The notes below the pieces were generated by a model. The model searched no databases, was not told the DNA's origin, and was given only the letters and a program-made list of their open reading frames with translations. From Nicotiana tabacum (Eukaryota > Streptophyta > Magnoliopsida > Solanales > Solanaceae): a stretch of 64,000 nt of DNA. The stretch lies in the NCBI RefSeq assembly GCF_000715075.1, contig NC_134089.1, positions 110,553,157 through 110,617,156 of the forward strand. The letters run 5' to 3'. This document shows, one piece after another, positions 1 through 10,780 of the stretch (positions are counted from its first letter, which is position 1; each line of letters begins with the position of its first letter). A program made the position numbers and the translations under genes.

Positions 1-430
1 ACTCAATGACTTTTCCAACATAACCCATGGACTTTCCCAGCATAACCCGAGGACCTTTTCCGGCATAACCCGATGACTTTCCCAACATAACCCGTGGACC
101 TCCCCAGCATAACTCGAGGACCCTTTTCTGGCATAACCCGGTGACTTTTCCAGCATAACCTGTAGACTTCCCCGGCATAACCTAAGAACCTTTCCGGCAT
201 AACCTGATGACTTTCCCGGCATAACTCGAGGACCTTTCCGGCATAACCAGATGACTTTCCCGGCATAACCCGAGAACTTTTTCGGCATAACCCGACGATT
301 TTTCCAGCATAACCTGGTAATATTTTTCCAAACATAGGGTCTCATTCTCTAGCTGATGCCAGTATAACCTGGTAATCTCTTCTGGCACAGGGTCATATTC
401 CTTAGTTGATGCCAGCATAACCTGGTAATC
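1..430. repeat. Tandem array, about 22-bp units in 44-bp dimers
   Basis: Imperfect tandem repeat of a GGCATAACCCGATGACTTTCC-like monomer. Two alternating variants, ending in GATGACTTTCC and GAGGACCTTTCC, make a dimer of about 44 bp. Copies decay rightward and stop near 430. It lies in the 3' untranslated region of the element, where plant Ogre/Tat elements are known to carry hypervariable tandem repeats. The long open frames read across it on the minus strand are only translations of the repeat. Confidence 0.85.
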
Positions 431-1211
431 TTTCCAACTTAGGACCTCCGATCCCCATTTGATTTCATTTTAGATATAGGGCTCCACTCCCTAATCTCTT
501 TTTCTCCCAAGGATACACAATCCTGATTTTATTGCTTTCAATAAAGAAGTAGTTTAGATTTTTGTTACAATAACTCATAAAAGTTTTTTAGTGAAAACTG
601 GGGCAGAAAAATTTCGTTCGTTCGTTTGTTTTGGTATCTGAGCAGGTTATACCTCGAGGCACAGAGTTCGAGGCGACCAAAAGAAGAAGTCCCAATTCAG
701 AATAAAAGAAAAAGAAGAAAAAGAAAAGAAGTGAATTCAAAGTGCAGAAGCGGAGAAAAGATGTGGAATGATCAAGAAATAATTGAAGTCACAAGCTCTG
801 CATGTCCCGTCTTGATCTGTAAAAGCTGAAGAAGAACGAACTCAGATCAGAGTCCACATGAAGAACCAACCAAGACTCAAGATCAAGCTTCTGAAGACTC
901 ATAGATAGGAATCTTGTAGCTGGTAGGCTTAGTTAGTCTTTTTAATTTTGATTTTGATATAATAACAGGAACCGCGGACCGGAACCTCGACGAAACCTCA
1001 ATGGCTCTCCACCTCGGTATACTCCATCACTATTCCTACTTCTGAACTACACGTGGCTTGATTCCTTTATAGCCAAGGATATGTAGGCAGCTCAGATACC
1101 AGGGTTCGGTCACATTCTCCTTTCTTTTAGCTTTTGGTCTCTCCAAATAAAGGTCGGGTCAAAAAACCTGTCTCATCGTTCTTTGTCTGAAAACTCTTCG
1201 CGTTTCTAGTC
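430..1211 (+). other. Untranslated 3' region of the left Ogre-type element
   Basis: No gene is seen. The short frame at 626-829 has no recognisable domain and a lysine/arginine-rich, purine-rich composition. At 1044-1090 lies a copy of the conserved motif that also borders the coding blocks of the complete Ogre element. Confidence 0.6.
1044..1090 (+). promoter_or_regulatory. Conserved Ogre border motif, copy E
   Basis: The sequence runs GAACTAC, then TTGATTCC, then a spacer, then AAGGATATGTAGGCAG. The arms GAACTAC and TGTAG are inverted with respect to each other and TTCCTT can pair with AAGGA. It lies about 135 bp before the LTR. Copy A of the complete Ogre element has the same position relative to its own LTR. 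Function unknown. Confidence 0.6.
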
Positions 1212-1224
1212 AAAGAGGGGCAGC
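1212..1224 (+). other. Polypurine tract
   Basis: AAAGAGGGGCAGC directly precedes the LTR start TGTAGACATG. The PPT of the complete Ogre element (AAAGAGAGGCAGC before TGTGAGCAC) has nearly the same sequence and position. It would prime plus-strand DNA synthesis. Confidence 0.8.
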
Positions 1225-1650
1225 TGTAGACATGTAATTTTTGACCCTCCCCAAGATCTTTTACACATTTTTAGTGTAAATATTTAGTTTAGGTCTAATA
1301 TAGTTATTTGAACTAATTTTGACTATTTTACTTTATTTTATCACAAAAAATAAAAATTAAAAAAAAATATATAATATTTTTTCTTTATTTAGCTAATTGA
1401 TATTTTATTTAGTTACTTTTAATTTATCCACCATGCATAAACTTAAAAAATACAAATAGTTTCACTTCTAGTATTTAGTTTTATTTTAGTAACTTATTTT
1501 AATTAAGATTGATTATTATATTTTATAGATACAATATGTTACTTAGTCTTCCTACCCAAAGTTAAAAACCCAATAAGACATGGTCCAATCCAATTTCCTA
1601 AATTCAAGCCCATATCTATCCTCATTTGATCTAACCTAATTCCTACTCCC

Positions 1651-1658
1651 TATAAAAC
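1651..1658 (+). promoter_or_regulatory. Candidate TATA box of LTR
   Basis: TATAAAAC in CCCTATAAAACTATACC, 426 bp into the LTR, a plausible end of U3. Confidence 0.4.
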
Positions 1659-1806
1659 TATACCTAAAACAAAAAAGAACTACAACCCAATTCCCCCACT
1701 TCAGCCGCAACCCCCAAGATAATTCTCCTAGCCTTTTCATTATCCTCTCCAATGCAATCTGTCACCCTACTTCCTAAAAACAAAGAAAACTCACAATAAT
1801 CCTTAA

Positions 1807-2278
1807 GGGGTCGTTTGGTATGGCGTATAAGAATAATGCTAAATAAAGTGCATTAGTAATGCAGTGGTTAGTAATGCATGGGTTAGTAATGCATGAGTTA
1901 GTAATGCAAGCATTAGTTATACAGAGATTATTTATTATGCATTGTTTGGTGTGGTGTATTAAAAATTAAAATGCATTGCATATTTTTAAAGAAATTTAAT
2001 TGTTTACAAAAATGCCCTCCATATTCTTTAACTTAAGGGACTATAAGGATAATTTTATCTTTAGCCATGCTAATGCATGTATTAATAGCCTTTGTATATC
2101 TAATGCCACAATTTTCTATGCATTAGCTATACATAGGATAATACCAAATAGAGTGTATAACTAATGCTTGTATTAGTTATACATAGATTGAAAAAGTGTA
2201 CCAAACAAAGCATTACTAATACACAAAGCTAATGCATACATTATTTTCTCTTTTAACACCCTCTACCAAACGAACTTC
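1807..2278. mobile_element. MITE with GGGTCGTTTGGTA-type inverted ends
   Basis: The left end GGGGTCGTTTGGTA and the right end TACCAAACGAACTTC form imperfect inverted termini. The body is AT-rich, non-coding and full of short GTAATGCATTAG-like repeats. This is a common non-autonomous DNA element type in Solanaceae. The left flank is TAA but the right flank is not clearly TAA, so the superfamily (PIF/Harbinger-like by the ends) is not settled. Confidence 0.55.
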
Positions 2279-2340
2279 AAGACTCCTAAGCTTTAGCCGT
2301 AGACCAAAAAGTAAAAGGAGATCCGGGCAATGAACAAAAA

Positions 2341-2372
2341 GGGGGGGGGGGGAACAAAAAAGGGGGGGGGGG
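2341..2372. repeat. Two G homopolymers, G12 and G11
   Basis: G12 (2341-2352) and G11 (2362-2372) are separated by AACAAAAAA, inside the LTR transcribed region. Confidence 0.9.
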
Positions 2373-4165
2373 CACAAAAACGAAGAGGAGGTGAAGAACA
2401 CAGTGAGAAAAAAAAAACAGATCTAAAGAAGAGGCCCCAAAATTCAGCTCGAAATCGACCCAAAATACTGTCGTCAGAGAGGTTCACGATCTGCGATTTT
2501 TGTTCATCGTTGGATTTCAAAAGAAATGAAGTCAGCCTTTGTATTGAAGTTGGATTTTCAAATCTGAATTTGTAAATTCGCTGGCTACATATTCTTATTA
2601 TTCAAAAAAGATTTCTTTGCTAAAGGTCAATATTTCTCTCCCCTTTCTTTATTTGTCTTTGCATCTGCTATAGTTTTCTATGTCTGTTATGAAAATTGAA
2701 GTTTAAACTCTTCCCAATGACGTGATCATCTTCTGTTTGGGTCATATATTTGTTTATTCATTTTTCTTATCTCCATTTTAATAGTTAGGCTAGATTTCAA
2801 TGTAAATATCTTACATTTTAGTTTGGGTTTAAAATATTTTGGCCGGTTATGGATAATTTAGGTGTTAAGATTTTCTTCCTATTTGCCTTATGATGCTTTA
2901 CTCTTCTGTTGGTTTAATTTAATTGTTCTCTAATAGTAGTAGATGCATATTTAATTTCGATTAGTCTTAGAGTTTAAGGGACTTAGAGTATTTAAAATGG
3001 GATTGTTAAATGTCAGTAGTTACTCATAATGTCTTAGTGCTCAATTATTTAAGAACTTGTTTTCGGTGAATTTGTTAAGTGACAAAATTAAGTTAAAAAT
3101 TTATAAATGCAGGCTATTTGTTAAAAATTCCAATAGTTAAGCTACATTTTTCACAACTATTTCATAACTCCTTGCCTCACAATAATCTCAAAGATTAGAA
3201 AAATAATTCAAATGCGTTAGTTGCTTTAGGTGTGATTAATAATAAATCATCGTGACTATGAGTACGGTTCCCGTGGCATGGTCACAATACGTAAATTCAA
3301 AAATTCGGGTGTGCATTTCATGTAACCCGACCATAACAACCTTAATAATAATAAAATAAACATGTCGCGAATCGTGGGTGCATTTCATGTAGTGTGGTTT
3401 GAGGTGTGTTCCAAAGTGGCAAGTGTACAACAATCGTAACTTGTTCAAGAAATAATTTCATAAATCCTAAGAAGCGGTTAAGATAATTAAAAGCGGTTAT
3501 AAAGTTAAAATGCACAATAGGTTTAAAACATGTAATAAATCAGATAATAAGCCAATTATTAATATTTAAAGAGACCCTGCTCGAACCATGAAATCCGGAA
3601 ATGCCTAACACCTTCTCCCGGGTTAACAGAATTTCTTATCTAGAATTTCTGGTTTCGCGGACTTTTAAATAAAGTCGATTTCCTCGATTTGGGATTTTAA
3701 AAATAAACCGGTGACTTGGGACACCAAATAAATTATTCCAAGTGGCGACTCTGGAAAAAAAAAATAATTCCAATTCGAATAATGTCATTTTAATTGGAAA
3801 AACTCCCTTATATTCCCCTCTCGGGTGGTAAAAAAGAGGTGGGACAACTGCGGTCCAAACGCTCTGGTACCAGGATCTGCACACAGTATAGAATGTAGTA
3901 TTAGCACAACCAACCCCATGTGTTGGTAAGTGCCTAGCCTAACCTCGGCGAGGTAGTGATGAGGCTAGGACCAGACTACCAAATAAACCTGTGCAGTTAA
4001 ATCATATACAGCGAAAAATAAAAGCAGATAATTACAGCTAAAGATGGGAGGGGAAAAACATGTTGTGGGGAGTAACAAATAACAACAGAATACCAAAGAG
4101 GAATGTAAAGAAACCAAAATCCAATTACTAACAAGGATAAGGAAAACAAACACAGAATTCACTTT

Positions 4166-4475
4166 CATTTCATATCTTGTTGCAGGCGTGCAACCCGATC
4201 CCATCTCATATATCTCGTTGCAGGCGTGCAACCCGATCCCATTTCATATATCTCGTTGCAGGCGTGCAACCCGCTCCCATTTCATATATCTTGTTGCAGG
4301 CGTGCAACCCGCTCCCATCTCATATATCTCGTTGCAGGCGTGCAATCCGATCCCGTTTCATATATCTCGTTGCAGGCGTGCAACCCGCTCCCGTTTCATA
4401 TATCTCGTTGCAGGCGTGCAACCCGCTCCCATTTCATATATCTTGTTGCAGACGTGCAACCTGCTCCCATTTCAA
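4166..4475. repeat. 38-bp tandem array, 8 copies
   Basis: The phrase GCAGGCGTGCAA recurs exactly every 38 bp, starting at 4182, 4220, 4258, 4296, 4334, 4372, 4410 and 4448 (the last as GCAGACGTGCAA). Each unit carries TTGCAGGCGTGCAA, with 5-bp inverted arms, followed by CCGATCCCATTTCATATATCTCG. Three overlapping plus-strand frames across it are translations of the repeat, because 38 is not a multiple of 3. Confidence 0.95.
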
Positions 4476-4496
4476 TTCAACATCAGTCATAAAAGA

Positions 4497-4606
4497 ATGG
4501 AGACGATATCATAAACAATAACATGCCGGCAAGGGAGACAATATCATAAACAATAACATCCCGGCAAGGGAGATAATGTCATAAACAATAAAATTCCGGC
4601 AAGGGA
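4497..4606. repeat. 35-bp tandem repeat, 3 copies
   Basis: Three imperfect copies of GGAGACAATATCATAAACA followed by ATAACATCCCGGCAAG, immediately right of the 38-bp array. Confidence 0.8.
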
Positions 4607-5338
4607 ACCAACAATGATAATCATCATATTAGGCATGAATAAATCTTAACGGAGTCACAACAATTACAATACTAAACTCACGGACATATTTGACACCGAC
4701 GTATAGAGACTCTTCACCATGCCTATACATCGTACTCCACAATTAACACATAACAATTAAGACACAACTCCTAATCCCTCAAGCTAAGGTTAGACCAAAC
4801 ACTTACCTCAAACTTCCACGGCCAACTCAAGCCTCAAACACCGCTTTTCCTTTAGAATTCGTCTCCAAATTACTTGTATCTAGCCCAAATTAATTTAAGA
4901 ACCTCAATAAATGCTAAAGAATTCATACACAATGCTTAATTATAGGTTTTCTAGCATTTTTTCCAAAAAGTCAAAAATCGACCCCGGGCCCGCTTGGTCG
5001 AAACTCGAGGTTCGGACCAAAGCCCGATCACTCATTCACCCACGAGCCCAAATATGCAATTAGTTTCGAAATCTGACCCGCAAACAAGGTCTAAATTCCA
5101 ATTATTCAAAAAGCCCTAACTCTACCCAAATTCCTAATTTCTACCATAAAAACTCTAGATTCTTTTGGATAAAAATTGATGAAATACTATGGGAAATCGA
5201 AAGGAAAAGGTTTAGAATCATATACCAATACTTGGGGGAAGAACTTGTTCTTTGAAAATCGCCTCAATGCTCTCTAGTTTTGAAATATGAAGTTATGGAC
5301 TCAATCCCGATTTTTGCTACTATTTTTAATTCACTGGA

Positions 5339-5640
5339 CAGGCCTTCTTCGCGTTCGCGAAGAATCAGGCCCAGTTGCCTTCGCGTTTACGTTTAGTGGC
5401 TCGCGTTCGCGAAGCTTTAGCTCCTCAATCCATCGCGTTCGCAGGCCTGTGGCCGTGTTCGCGTAGAACAAACTCCCTTTCCCCCTGTCCCAGCCAAAAG
5501 GCCTTCGCGTTCGCGATAGCAGGTCCGCGTTTGCGAAGGGTAGCACCCCCAAGGCTTCGCGTTCGCGTAGAAGGAATTGCCTTTCAGCCTGACTTACCCT
5601 TCGCGTTCGCGAGAGTTCTTCCGCAAACGCGAAGAACAAA
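5339..5640. repeat. CGCGTTCGCGAAG palindrome cluster
   Basis: About ten copies of variants of TTCGCGTTCGCGAAG and CTTCGCGTTTGCG occur in 300 bp, in both senses, separated by unrelated C-rich spacers. TTCGCGAA is itself a palindrome. It is a dense island of CG dinucleotides in AT-rich DNA. The opposing frames 5331-5738 and 5375-5743 are products of the high GC content. Confidence 0.8.
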
Positions 5641-6331
5641 ACTCCAGAATACCAGAAACGGAAAACCTGCAACTTTTCTAAGTTTAAAAACCTTCCGAAA
5701 CTCACTCGAGCCCTCGGGACTCCAAACCAAACATGCATACTAACTCAAAACATCATATGGACTTACTCGTGCGATTAAATCGCCAAATTAACACCTTTAA
5801 CAACGAATTTAGTATCAAAATCAAAGAAAAATCTCAAGAACACTTAAGTTTCAAATTTCACAACCGAGAGACGATTCACGTCATTTCAAGTCCGTTTCTT
5901 ACCAAATTTTACAAGCTCAATCTAAACACCATATAAGACCTGCACCGGGCTCCGGAACCAAGATACAGGCCTGATACCATCAATTTCAAATACCTTCAAA
6001 TTTCCAAAAACTCTTAAAATTTCAGTTAAACAATTTTCTTCAAAAATTCATTTCTCGGGCTTGGGACCTCGGAATTCAATTCCGGGCATATGCCCAAGTC
6101 CCAAATTTTCCTACCGACCCTTCGGGACTATCAAATTATGGGTCCGGATCCGTTTACCTAAAATATTGACCGAAGTCAACTTAAATTAAATTTTAAAGGC
6201 AAATTAACATTTCATCAAATTTCCACATAAAAATGTTCCGGATATACGTCCGGACCGTGCACGCAAATCGATGTGAGGAAAAAGGAGATTTTAAGGCCTC
6301 GAATAACAGAATTTAGTTCTAGGTCATCACA

Positions 6332-7419
6332 CATCCTTAGGATTTAAATGTGTAAATCTAGAATGAAATCCTCAATGCAAAGAAAACGAAGAAGTCTGTG
6401 TCAATAGTAATTCCAAGATATTGAATACTCTTTATAACATCCAAGAATTAAATTACATATGTATAAAGATGATTCATGTTGAATAAAATTATAATATTTA
6501 AGTTATACTCCTATCTAATATGTAGGGCTTTAAAGCAAACTAAAATTTTTGTTCACTTTGAATTTAGAGAAATCAACTATACCGCAAACGCAATTTGGCA
6601 GAAACTACCTGCAATATAAAAGATGTGGCTTAGATCAGTTACAATAAAAGAGTTTTCTATTGGTTTGACATTCAAAATATTTCTGGAATTTCGATTGCAA
6701 ACAAATATTCTATGTAATTGTAGAAGAGGAGGGAAACTGGTTATGAAGTTCAAACCAGTGTTTAAGATAAAATTTAAAGTTACCTACCATATTTACAAGT
6801 TAGTCTAAAACTAGCTAAAGATTTCATTTTAGGGTTAATTAAAGAAGGAATCATATGATTAGATGGTTCCTCCAAAATTAGCCGGTTAATATGAAAGATC
6901 TTTCTCAAACTCTTAAAAGGTAAGATTACTCGCTGGATGAGAATATTTGTATAAGAGGTTTTTTGAGTCTACGCTTTTTCATTTGTTCCCTTAAATCAAG
7001 GCACTATCTCTAACTTTGAAGCACTAATTCTTTTTACTTATTTTAATGTGTGATTAAAATAGTCAAGTGTTGTGACAAAAATGAAATGTTTTATACTGGT
7101 AAGTCACTGACATCAGACGCGTATCTTTTGTGTTCATCAAAGCAAACACTCAATTATTTAATATACAAAATTTATGAGCATACGCATGTTTTCTATCAGA
7201 AAGACAAAAAGATGATATGATGAAAAAAAACTGAAATGGAAGAATAACTTGATAAACGAAAGGGTAAAGTGACAGCCTTTTTCAAAAAAAATCGCTTAAT
7301 TGACACAATTTGAGACATGATGTGAAATATGTTTATTATTTATAGTTGGATAGAAATTTTATTTTTAATATAAAGTATGAGCAAGAAATACTTTTCCCTT
7401 ATCTTTTAATCATTGACTG
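6332..7419. other. AT-rich intergenic DNA, no gene seen
   Basis: No domain-bearing frame, RNA gene or clear terminal repeats. The stretch just before 7456 may belong to the Helitron-like element whose 5' end I could not find. Confidence 0.5.
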
Positions 7420-7454
7420 AAAAATACACGTGCAACGCACATACATAGAAACTA

Positions 7455-7456
<2 letters not shown>
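7420..7456 (+). mobile_element. Helitron-like 3' terminus
   Basis: A short GTGC-AAC-GCAC hairpin (7430-7440) is followed 12 bases later by CTAGT (7452-7456), then A. This fits the CTRRT end of plant Helitrons, which insert between A and T. The 5' TC end was not identified. Confidence 0.45.

Positions 7457-7508
<52 letters not shown>
7457..7508. repeat. (AT)n microsatellite
   Basis: An uninterrupted AT run of about 50 bp, starting exactly after the Helitron-like CTAGT end. Confidence 0.95.
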
Positions 7509-7516
<8 letters not shown>

Positions 7517-7746
7517 ATATATGTGCAAAATACTTCTGCTTCTACTCAAAAGCATTTTTTCCTAATCAAAACTTAGCCAAATACCTTAACTTAAGAAAAA
7601 AAATATTTTTGACCAAAAAAAGAAACAATTTTGGCCACAAACAAACTTAAAAAATGCTATAACACTTTGAGTTCGATTTGCTGCATCTTCATTTCATGTT
7701 ATTTGCATGTCATCTTATAATGCAATCTCATTTAATTGAACATATA

Positions 7747-7832
7747 TAGCTAGCTTTAATGAATCTCATGATCAATATTTTGGGATTTGCAAAATGGCAC
7801 TCTTAGTTTCTTGATCATTGTTAAATCACAGA
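7747..7832. repeat. Flank repeat, left copy
   Basis: TAGCTAGCTTTAATGAATC through to ATTGTTAAATCAC matches 58055-58133 with few differences (5 bp extra here). It ends exactly where the recognisable 5' LTR begins. It also preserves the unbroken AGCTAGCT that the hAT element at 55327-58054 duplicated. Confidence 0.85.
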
Positions 7833-8379
7833 CGGAAGATGAAGCAAGTGAAAATCAAGACCGAGGACAATGGCTACGGTTGGCACCGAGTAGATCCAGA
7901 AGAGAACATCATGAACGGGAACAAACGAATGTTTGTCATCAGATGACATTCAACGAATAATATTCCTCAGTATTAAATACGCAGCCATTATATATAGAGA
8001 ATTTTGTCATTCATGACCCCCCGTTACACATTCATCAATTGTCCCCATTATTGTCATTTAAGAGGGGCTTGATCCTAGGACCTTGTTCCCTAGGTATGAC
8101 TATAAATAGCGGCTTCAATAACTATTGTAACACAAAAGAAATTTGGCAAACTTAAGCTACACACTATTCCCAAGCTAAATAACACTTTATTTTCTGTCTA
8201 ACGTTATTCTTATTGCTGCCTCGGAAGCCCTGCTCCCGTAACCAAGCTATCTGCTATTTATCTTAATTCAACACTAAGTCTTGCATTTTATTTAATTTAT
8301 TTATCATTTTGGGATCAAATCGATTTGCTTGTCTATAAACCAAGCTATAAATTTAATTGTACCATATTACGGGTAAATA
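7833..8379 (+). repeat. 5' LTR of Tat/Retand-like element (5'-truncated)
   Basis: It matches the 3' LTR from ACGGAAGATGAAGC onward to the end GGGTAAATA (GGGTAAACA in the 3' LTR). The first roughly 70 bp of the family LTR, beginning TGTATAGGG, are missing and replaced by the flank repeat. Confidence 0.85.
8101..8109 (+). promoter_or_regulatory. TATA box of 5' LTR
   Basis: TATAAATAG, conserved in the 3' LTR at 55039-55047. It would drive the genomic transcript. Confidence 0.7.
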
Positions 8380-8382
8380 ATT

Positions 8383-8400
8383 TGGCGCCCACCGCGGGGC
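8383..8400 (+). other. Primer-binding site
   Basis: TGGCGCCCACCGCGGGGC starts 3 bases after the 5' LTR. It resembles the plant tRNA-Lys type site (TGGCGCCCAACGTGGGGC) with two differences. Confidence 0.75.
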
Positions 8401-8484
8401 TTAGACAGCTGCATAATTGAGTTTATCCTTGCATCCATTACTAACATGTTTGATTCTTTGTTTCTTAGCAAAAATCGTAAAAAG

Positions 8485-10140
8485 ATGGCAGCTAACGATG
8501 TTAACATCACACACAACGTTGAGGCACAAAAAAATCTACCTCAACAGGAGGATTCGATCAGTGACACCCGCAACGAAGAGGATGCAACAACGCTGGTTCA
8601 TGGCGGGCAATATCCCTGACATGTATGGGAGGCGACTCTTGATGATGCTGAAGACGAGCACGTTGCGGAAACGATAAGAATCTTGAGAGAACAGCAAAAG
8701 GCCATAATAGGTCATCTCTCACGGCACGACCAGACCATGACAGATCTAAGGCAAAAGTTGCCAGGTGCTTTCAACAACACGAATGGAAGATGCCCTTTTC
8801 CTCCCGGTGCTCCTATAAATTAAACAACACAAAGGGTTGATAACAACACCCCAAAGGGTGAGGTCGACATCGACGGGGTCGGGGGATCGACAGCAGATTT
8901 GGTAATGACAACAACAATGTTCCCTTCAAAACCGAGCACATGTGCTTCATGAAGGAAATGAATGAGCAGATAGACCAGAACGCAAAAGAATTTCACGCTT
9001 GAATGGATAAAATTTCGGGCGCACCACTAACGTTGAAGGGTCGGACTCAAAGAAGTACACCTAGTTGTCGTTCAAACCGAGCGCAACACCATACTTGATT
9101 CAGAAGCGGTTCAAAATGTCAGATATATCGAAAAATGATGGGACTTCGGACCCTTAAGAGCAGATCAACACCTATACAATGGCGGTGAAAGGAAACGACT
9201 TGGCTCAACAAAAGATCGAGTCGGTCATGCTGAAGAAGTTTGGAGAAACCCTCACAAATGGGGCTTTGACATGGTAATCACTCTTACCCAAATACTCAAT
9301 AGATTTCTTTGAGATGCTCGTAGATTCTTTCATCAAGGTCCATGCTGGGGCCAAGAAGGTCCAGGCTCGAAAGGCGGACATATTCAGAATTTTTCAAGGA
9401 GAGTCCACGATGTTGTGTGAGTTTGTGATCAGGTTTCAAAATGAAAGGATGATGTTACCGGCCATACCAGATGAATGGGCAGCTGAGGCATTTACTAAAG
9501 GGTTGAACCCGAGGAGCTCTGAAGCCTGCCATAAACTAAAAGAAAGCCTACTTGAGTTCTAGGCAACTACATGGGCGGATGTCCATAACCGTTATGAATC
9601 AAAGATAAGGATAGAAGATGATTAGCTCGGAGTCCCCACATTAACAAAGGGTGAGGATCGAGAAAAGAATAGGGATAAATCAAAAAATGATTTTGATACA
9701 GATCGACGATCTCCTAAGGGTCGGTTTTTGCCATATGAAAGGTCCGAAGGACGCAGCAGTAGAGGGTTCCGGTCAACAGATAGGTTCGCTCCCTATAGAA
9801 GAACTGATCGTGGCCGGAATAACAGGTCATTGATAGACAAAGAGGTATCCGGCTCCAGGGATTCCACTTATCCCAGGTTGTCAGAGTATAATTTCAATGT
9901 AAGCATAGTAGAGATGGTATCGACTATGAGAAACATTAAGGAATCACGGTTCCCAAGGCCAATAAGGTCTGATTCCAACTATAGGGATCCTAATTTATGG
10001 TGCGAATACAATGAGACTAATGGCCACCAAACCAGGGACTGCTAACATCTGCACGAGAATGTGGCAACGCTGTTAAAGAACAGCCATCTTAGGGAATTCT
10101 TAAGCGACCAGGCTAAGAACAATTATAGCCGCAGTTGAGA
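8485..10140 (+). pseudogene. gag remnant of Tat/Retand-like element
   Basis: The start is taken at ATG 8485, where the frame reads MAANDVNITHNVEAQKN; a TGA interrupts it near 8615. A capsid-like region lies near 9230-9560 (frame 9314-9562, with DIFRIFQGESTMLCEFVIRF and EAFTKGLNPRSSEAC), followed by an arginine/serine-rich stretch and a zinc-knuckle-like CEYNETNGHQTRDC at 10001-10042. Stops occur near 9562, 9625 and 10045. Gag would form the virus-like particle. This copy is broken. Confidence 0.8.
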
Positions 10141-10289
10141 CAATATATAGCCTTCAAAGATAGGGGAAGATCCTCTTCAACTAACCATCAACATAATTTT
10201 CGAAGAAGGGGGGGAGGGGGGACGAGATCAACTGTGTAACCTTCTCGGCAGCAAAAAAGACACAAGTATCGATGACTCATAGCAAGAAA

Positions 10290-10780
10290 CTCTAGGAAGT
10301 CACTGAGGACGACATCACCTTCACAGAAGAAGATGTCGATGGACTTCTACTGCCACACAATAATGCCTTGGTAATTTATCTTAACGTTCTAGATTTCAAG
10401 ATTAAATATGTTTTGATTGACCCAGGATGTTCAGCCAACATCATTCAATGGAGAGTGCTAGAACAAGCTAACTAGAAGCATCACTCCGGCAATAAAACTC
10501 TTCGTCGGGTTCAACTTAGCAAGTGTGACAACCCTAGAGGGAGATCTTGATGCCCACGAATGCCAAAGGGGTCATGAAAACTACCTTATTTGAAGTAGTA
10601 GATGGCGACATAGGCTACAACATAATTTTTTACAGACCATGGCTACATGTGATGAAGGTCGTACCATCAACATATCACTAACTTCTTAAATTCCCAACTC
10701 CACAAGGAATCAAACAAATTATAGGAGATCAACCGGCAGCAAGGGAGATGAACGCGGTCTTGATTTCCAGTAGTAAAGTC
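10290..10780 (+). pseudogene. Aspartic protease remnant
   Basis: Reading near 10400-10440 gives VLIDPGCSANII, matching the retroelement protease active-site block (D-T/N-G-S/A-SAN), with PGC in place of the usual residues after the aspartate. Downstream are GYNIIFYRPWLH-like residues. Several stops interrupt it. Its normal role is to cleave the Gag-Pol polyprotein. Confidence 0.65.

Larger units (their letters stand above)
1..3846 (+). mobile_element. Ogre/Tat-type LTR retrotransposon, 3' part only
   Basis: This is the 3' end of a Ty3/gypsy element lying in plus orientation and cut off by the window start. In order it shows a tandem-repeat-rich untranslated region (1-430), an untranslated stretch (430-1211), a polypurine tract, and an LTR starting TGTAGACATG and ending GGGACA. 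No coding domain of this copy lies in the window. The last 280 bp of the LTR resemble, with many differences, the matching end of the complete Ogre element at 29400-52192 (shared phrases such as GTGCCTAACACCTT-like and GTGACTTGGGACACCA). That places both in the same Ogre/Tat group but in different families. Confidence 0.75.
1225..3846 (+). repeat. 3' LTR of left Ogre-type element
   Basis: Starts TGTAGACATG after the PPT and ends GTGGGACA. The end was fixed by similarity to the end of the complete Ogre LTR (GAGGTGTGACA). A candidate TATA box is at 1651. Inside are a MITE (1807-2278) and two G homopolymers (2341-2372). The partner 5' LTR is outside the window, so no target duplication can be checked. 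Confidence 0.7.
3847..6331 (-). mobile_element. Degenerate Ty3/gypsy LTR-like sequence, minus orientation
   Basis: Non-coding sequence with phrases I associate with a common solanaceous Ty3 LTR family read on the minus strand. It begins TGTGATGACCTAGAAC at 6331 and contains the CGCGTTCGCGAA cluster and a ChIP-like dispersed repeat beginning near 3860. The right border (TCATCACA at 6331) is reasonably sharp, but no matching start with the flank CATCC was found on the left. The adjoining Ogre-type LTR may have inserted into it. No protein domains are present. Confidence 0.4.

Noticed and set aside
2216..2575. Frames of 61-81 codons on both strands around the G tracts
   Set aside because: They lie inside an LTR and code low-complexity residues from homopolymers.
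4166..4475. Regular array that could suggest a CRISPR
   Set aside because: There are no unique spacers; the whole 38-bp unit repeats, in plant nuclear DNA.
4177..4521. Three overlapping plus-strand frames of 88-114 codons
   Set aside because: They are the three frame translations of the 38-bp tandem array, not genes.
5331..5743. Opposing frames of 122 and 135 codons
   Set aside because: Caused by high GC content in the CGCGTTCGCGAA cluster; Arg/Ala-rich with no domain.
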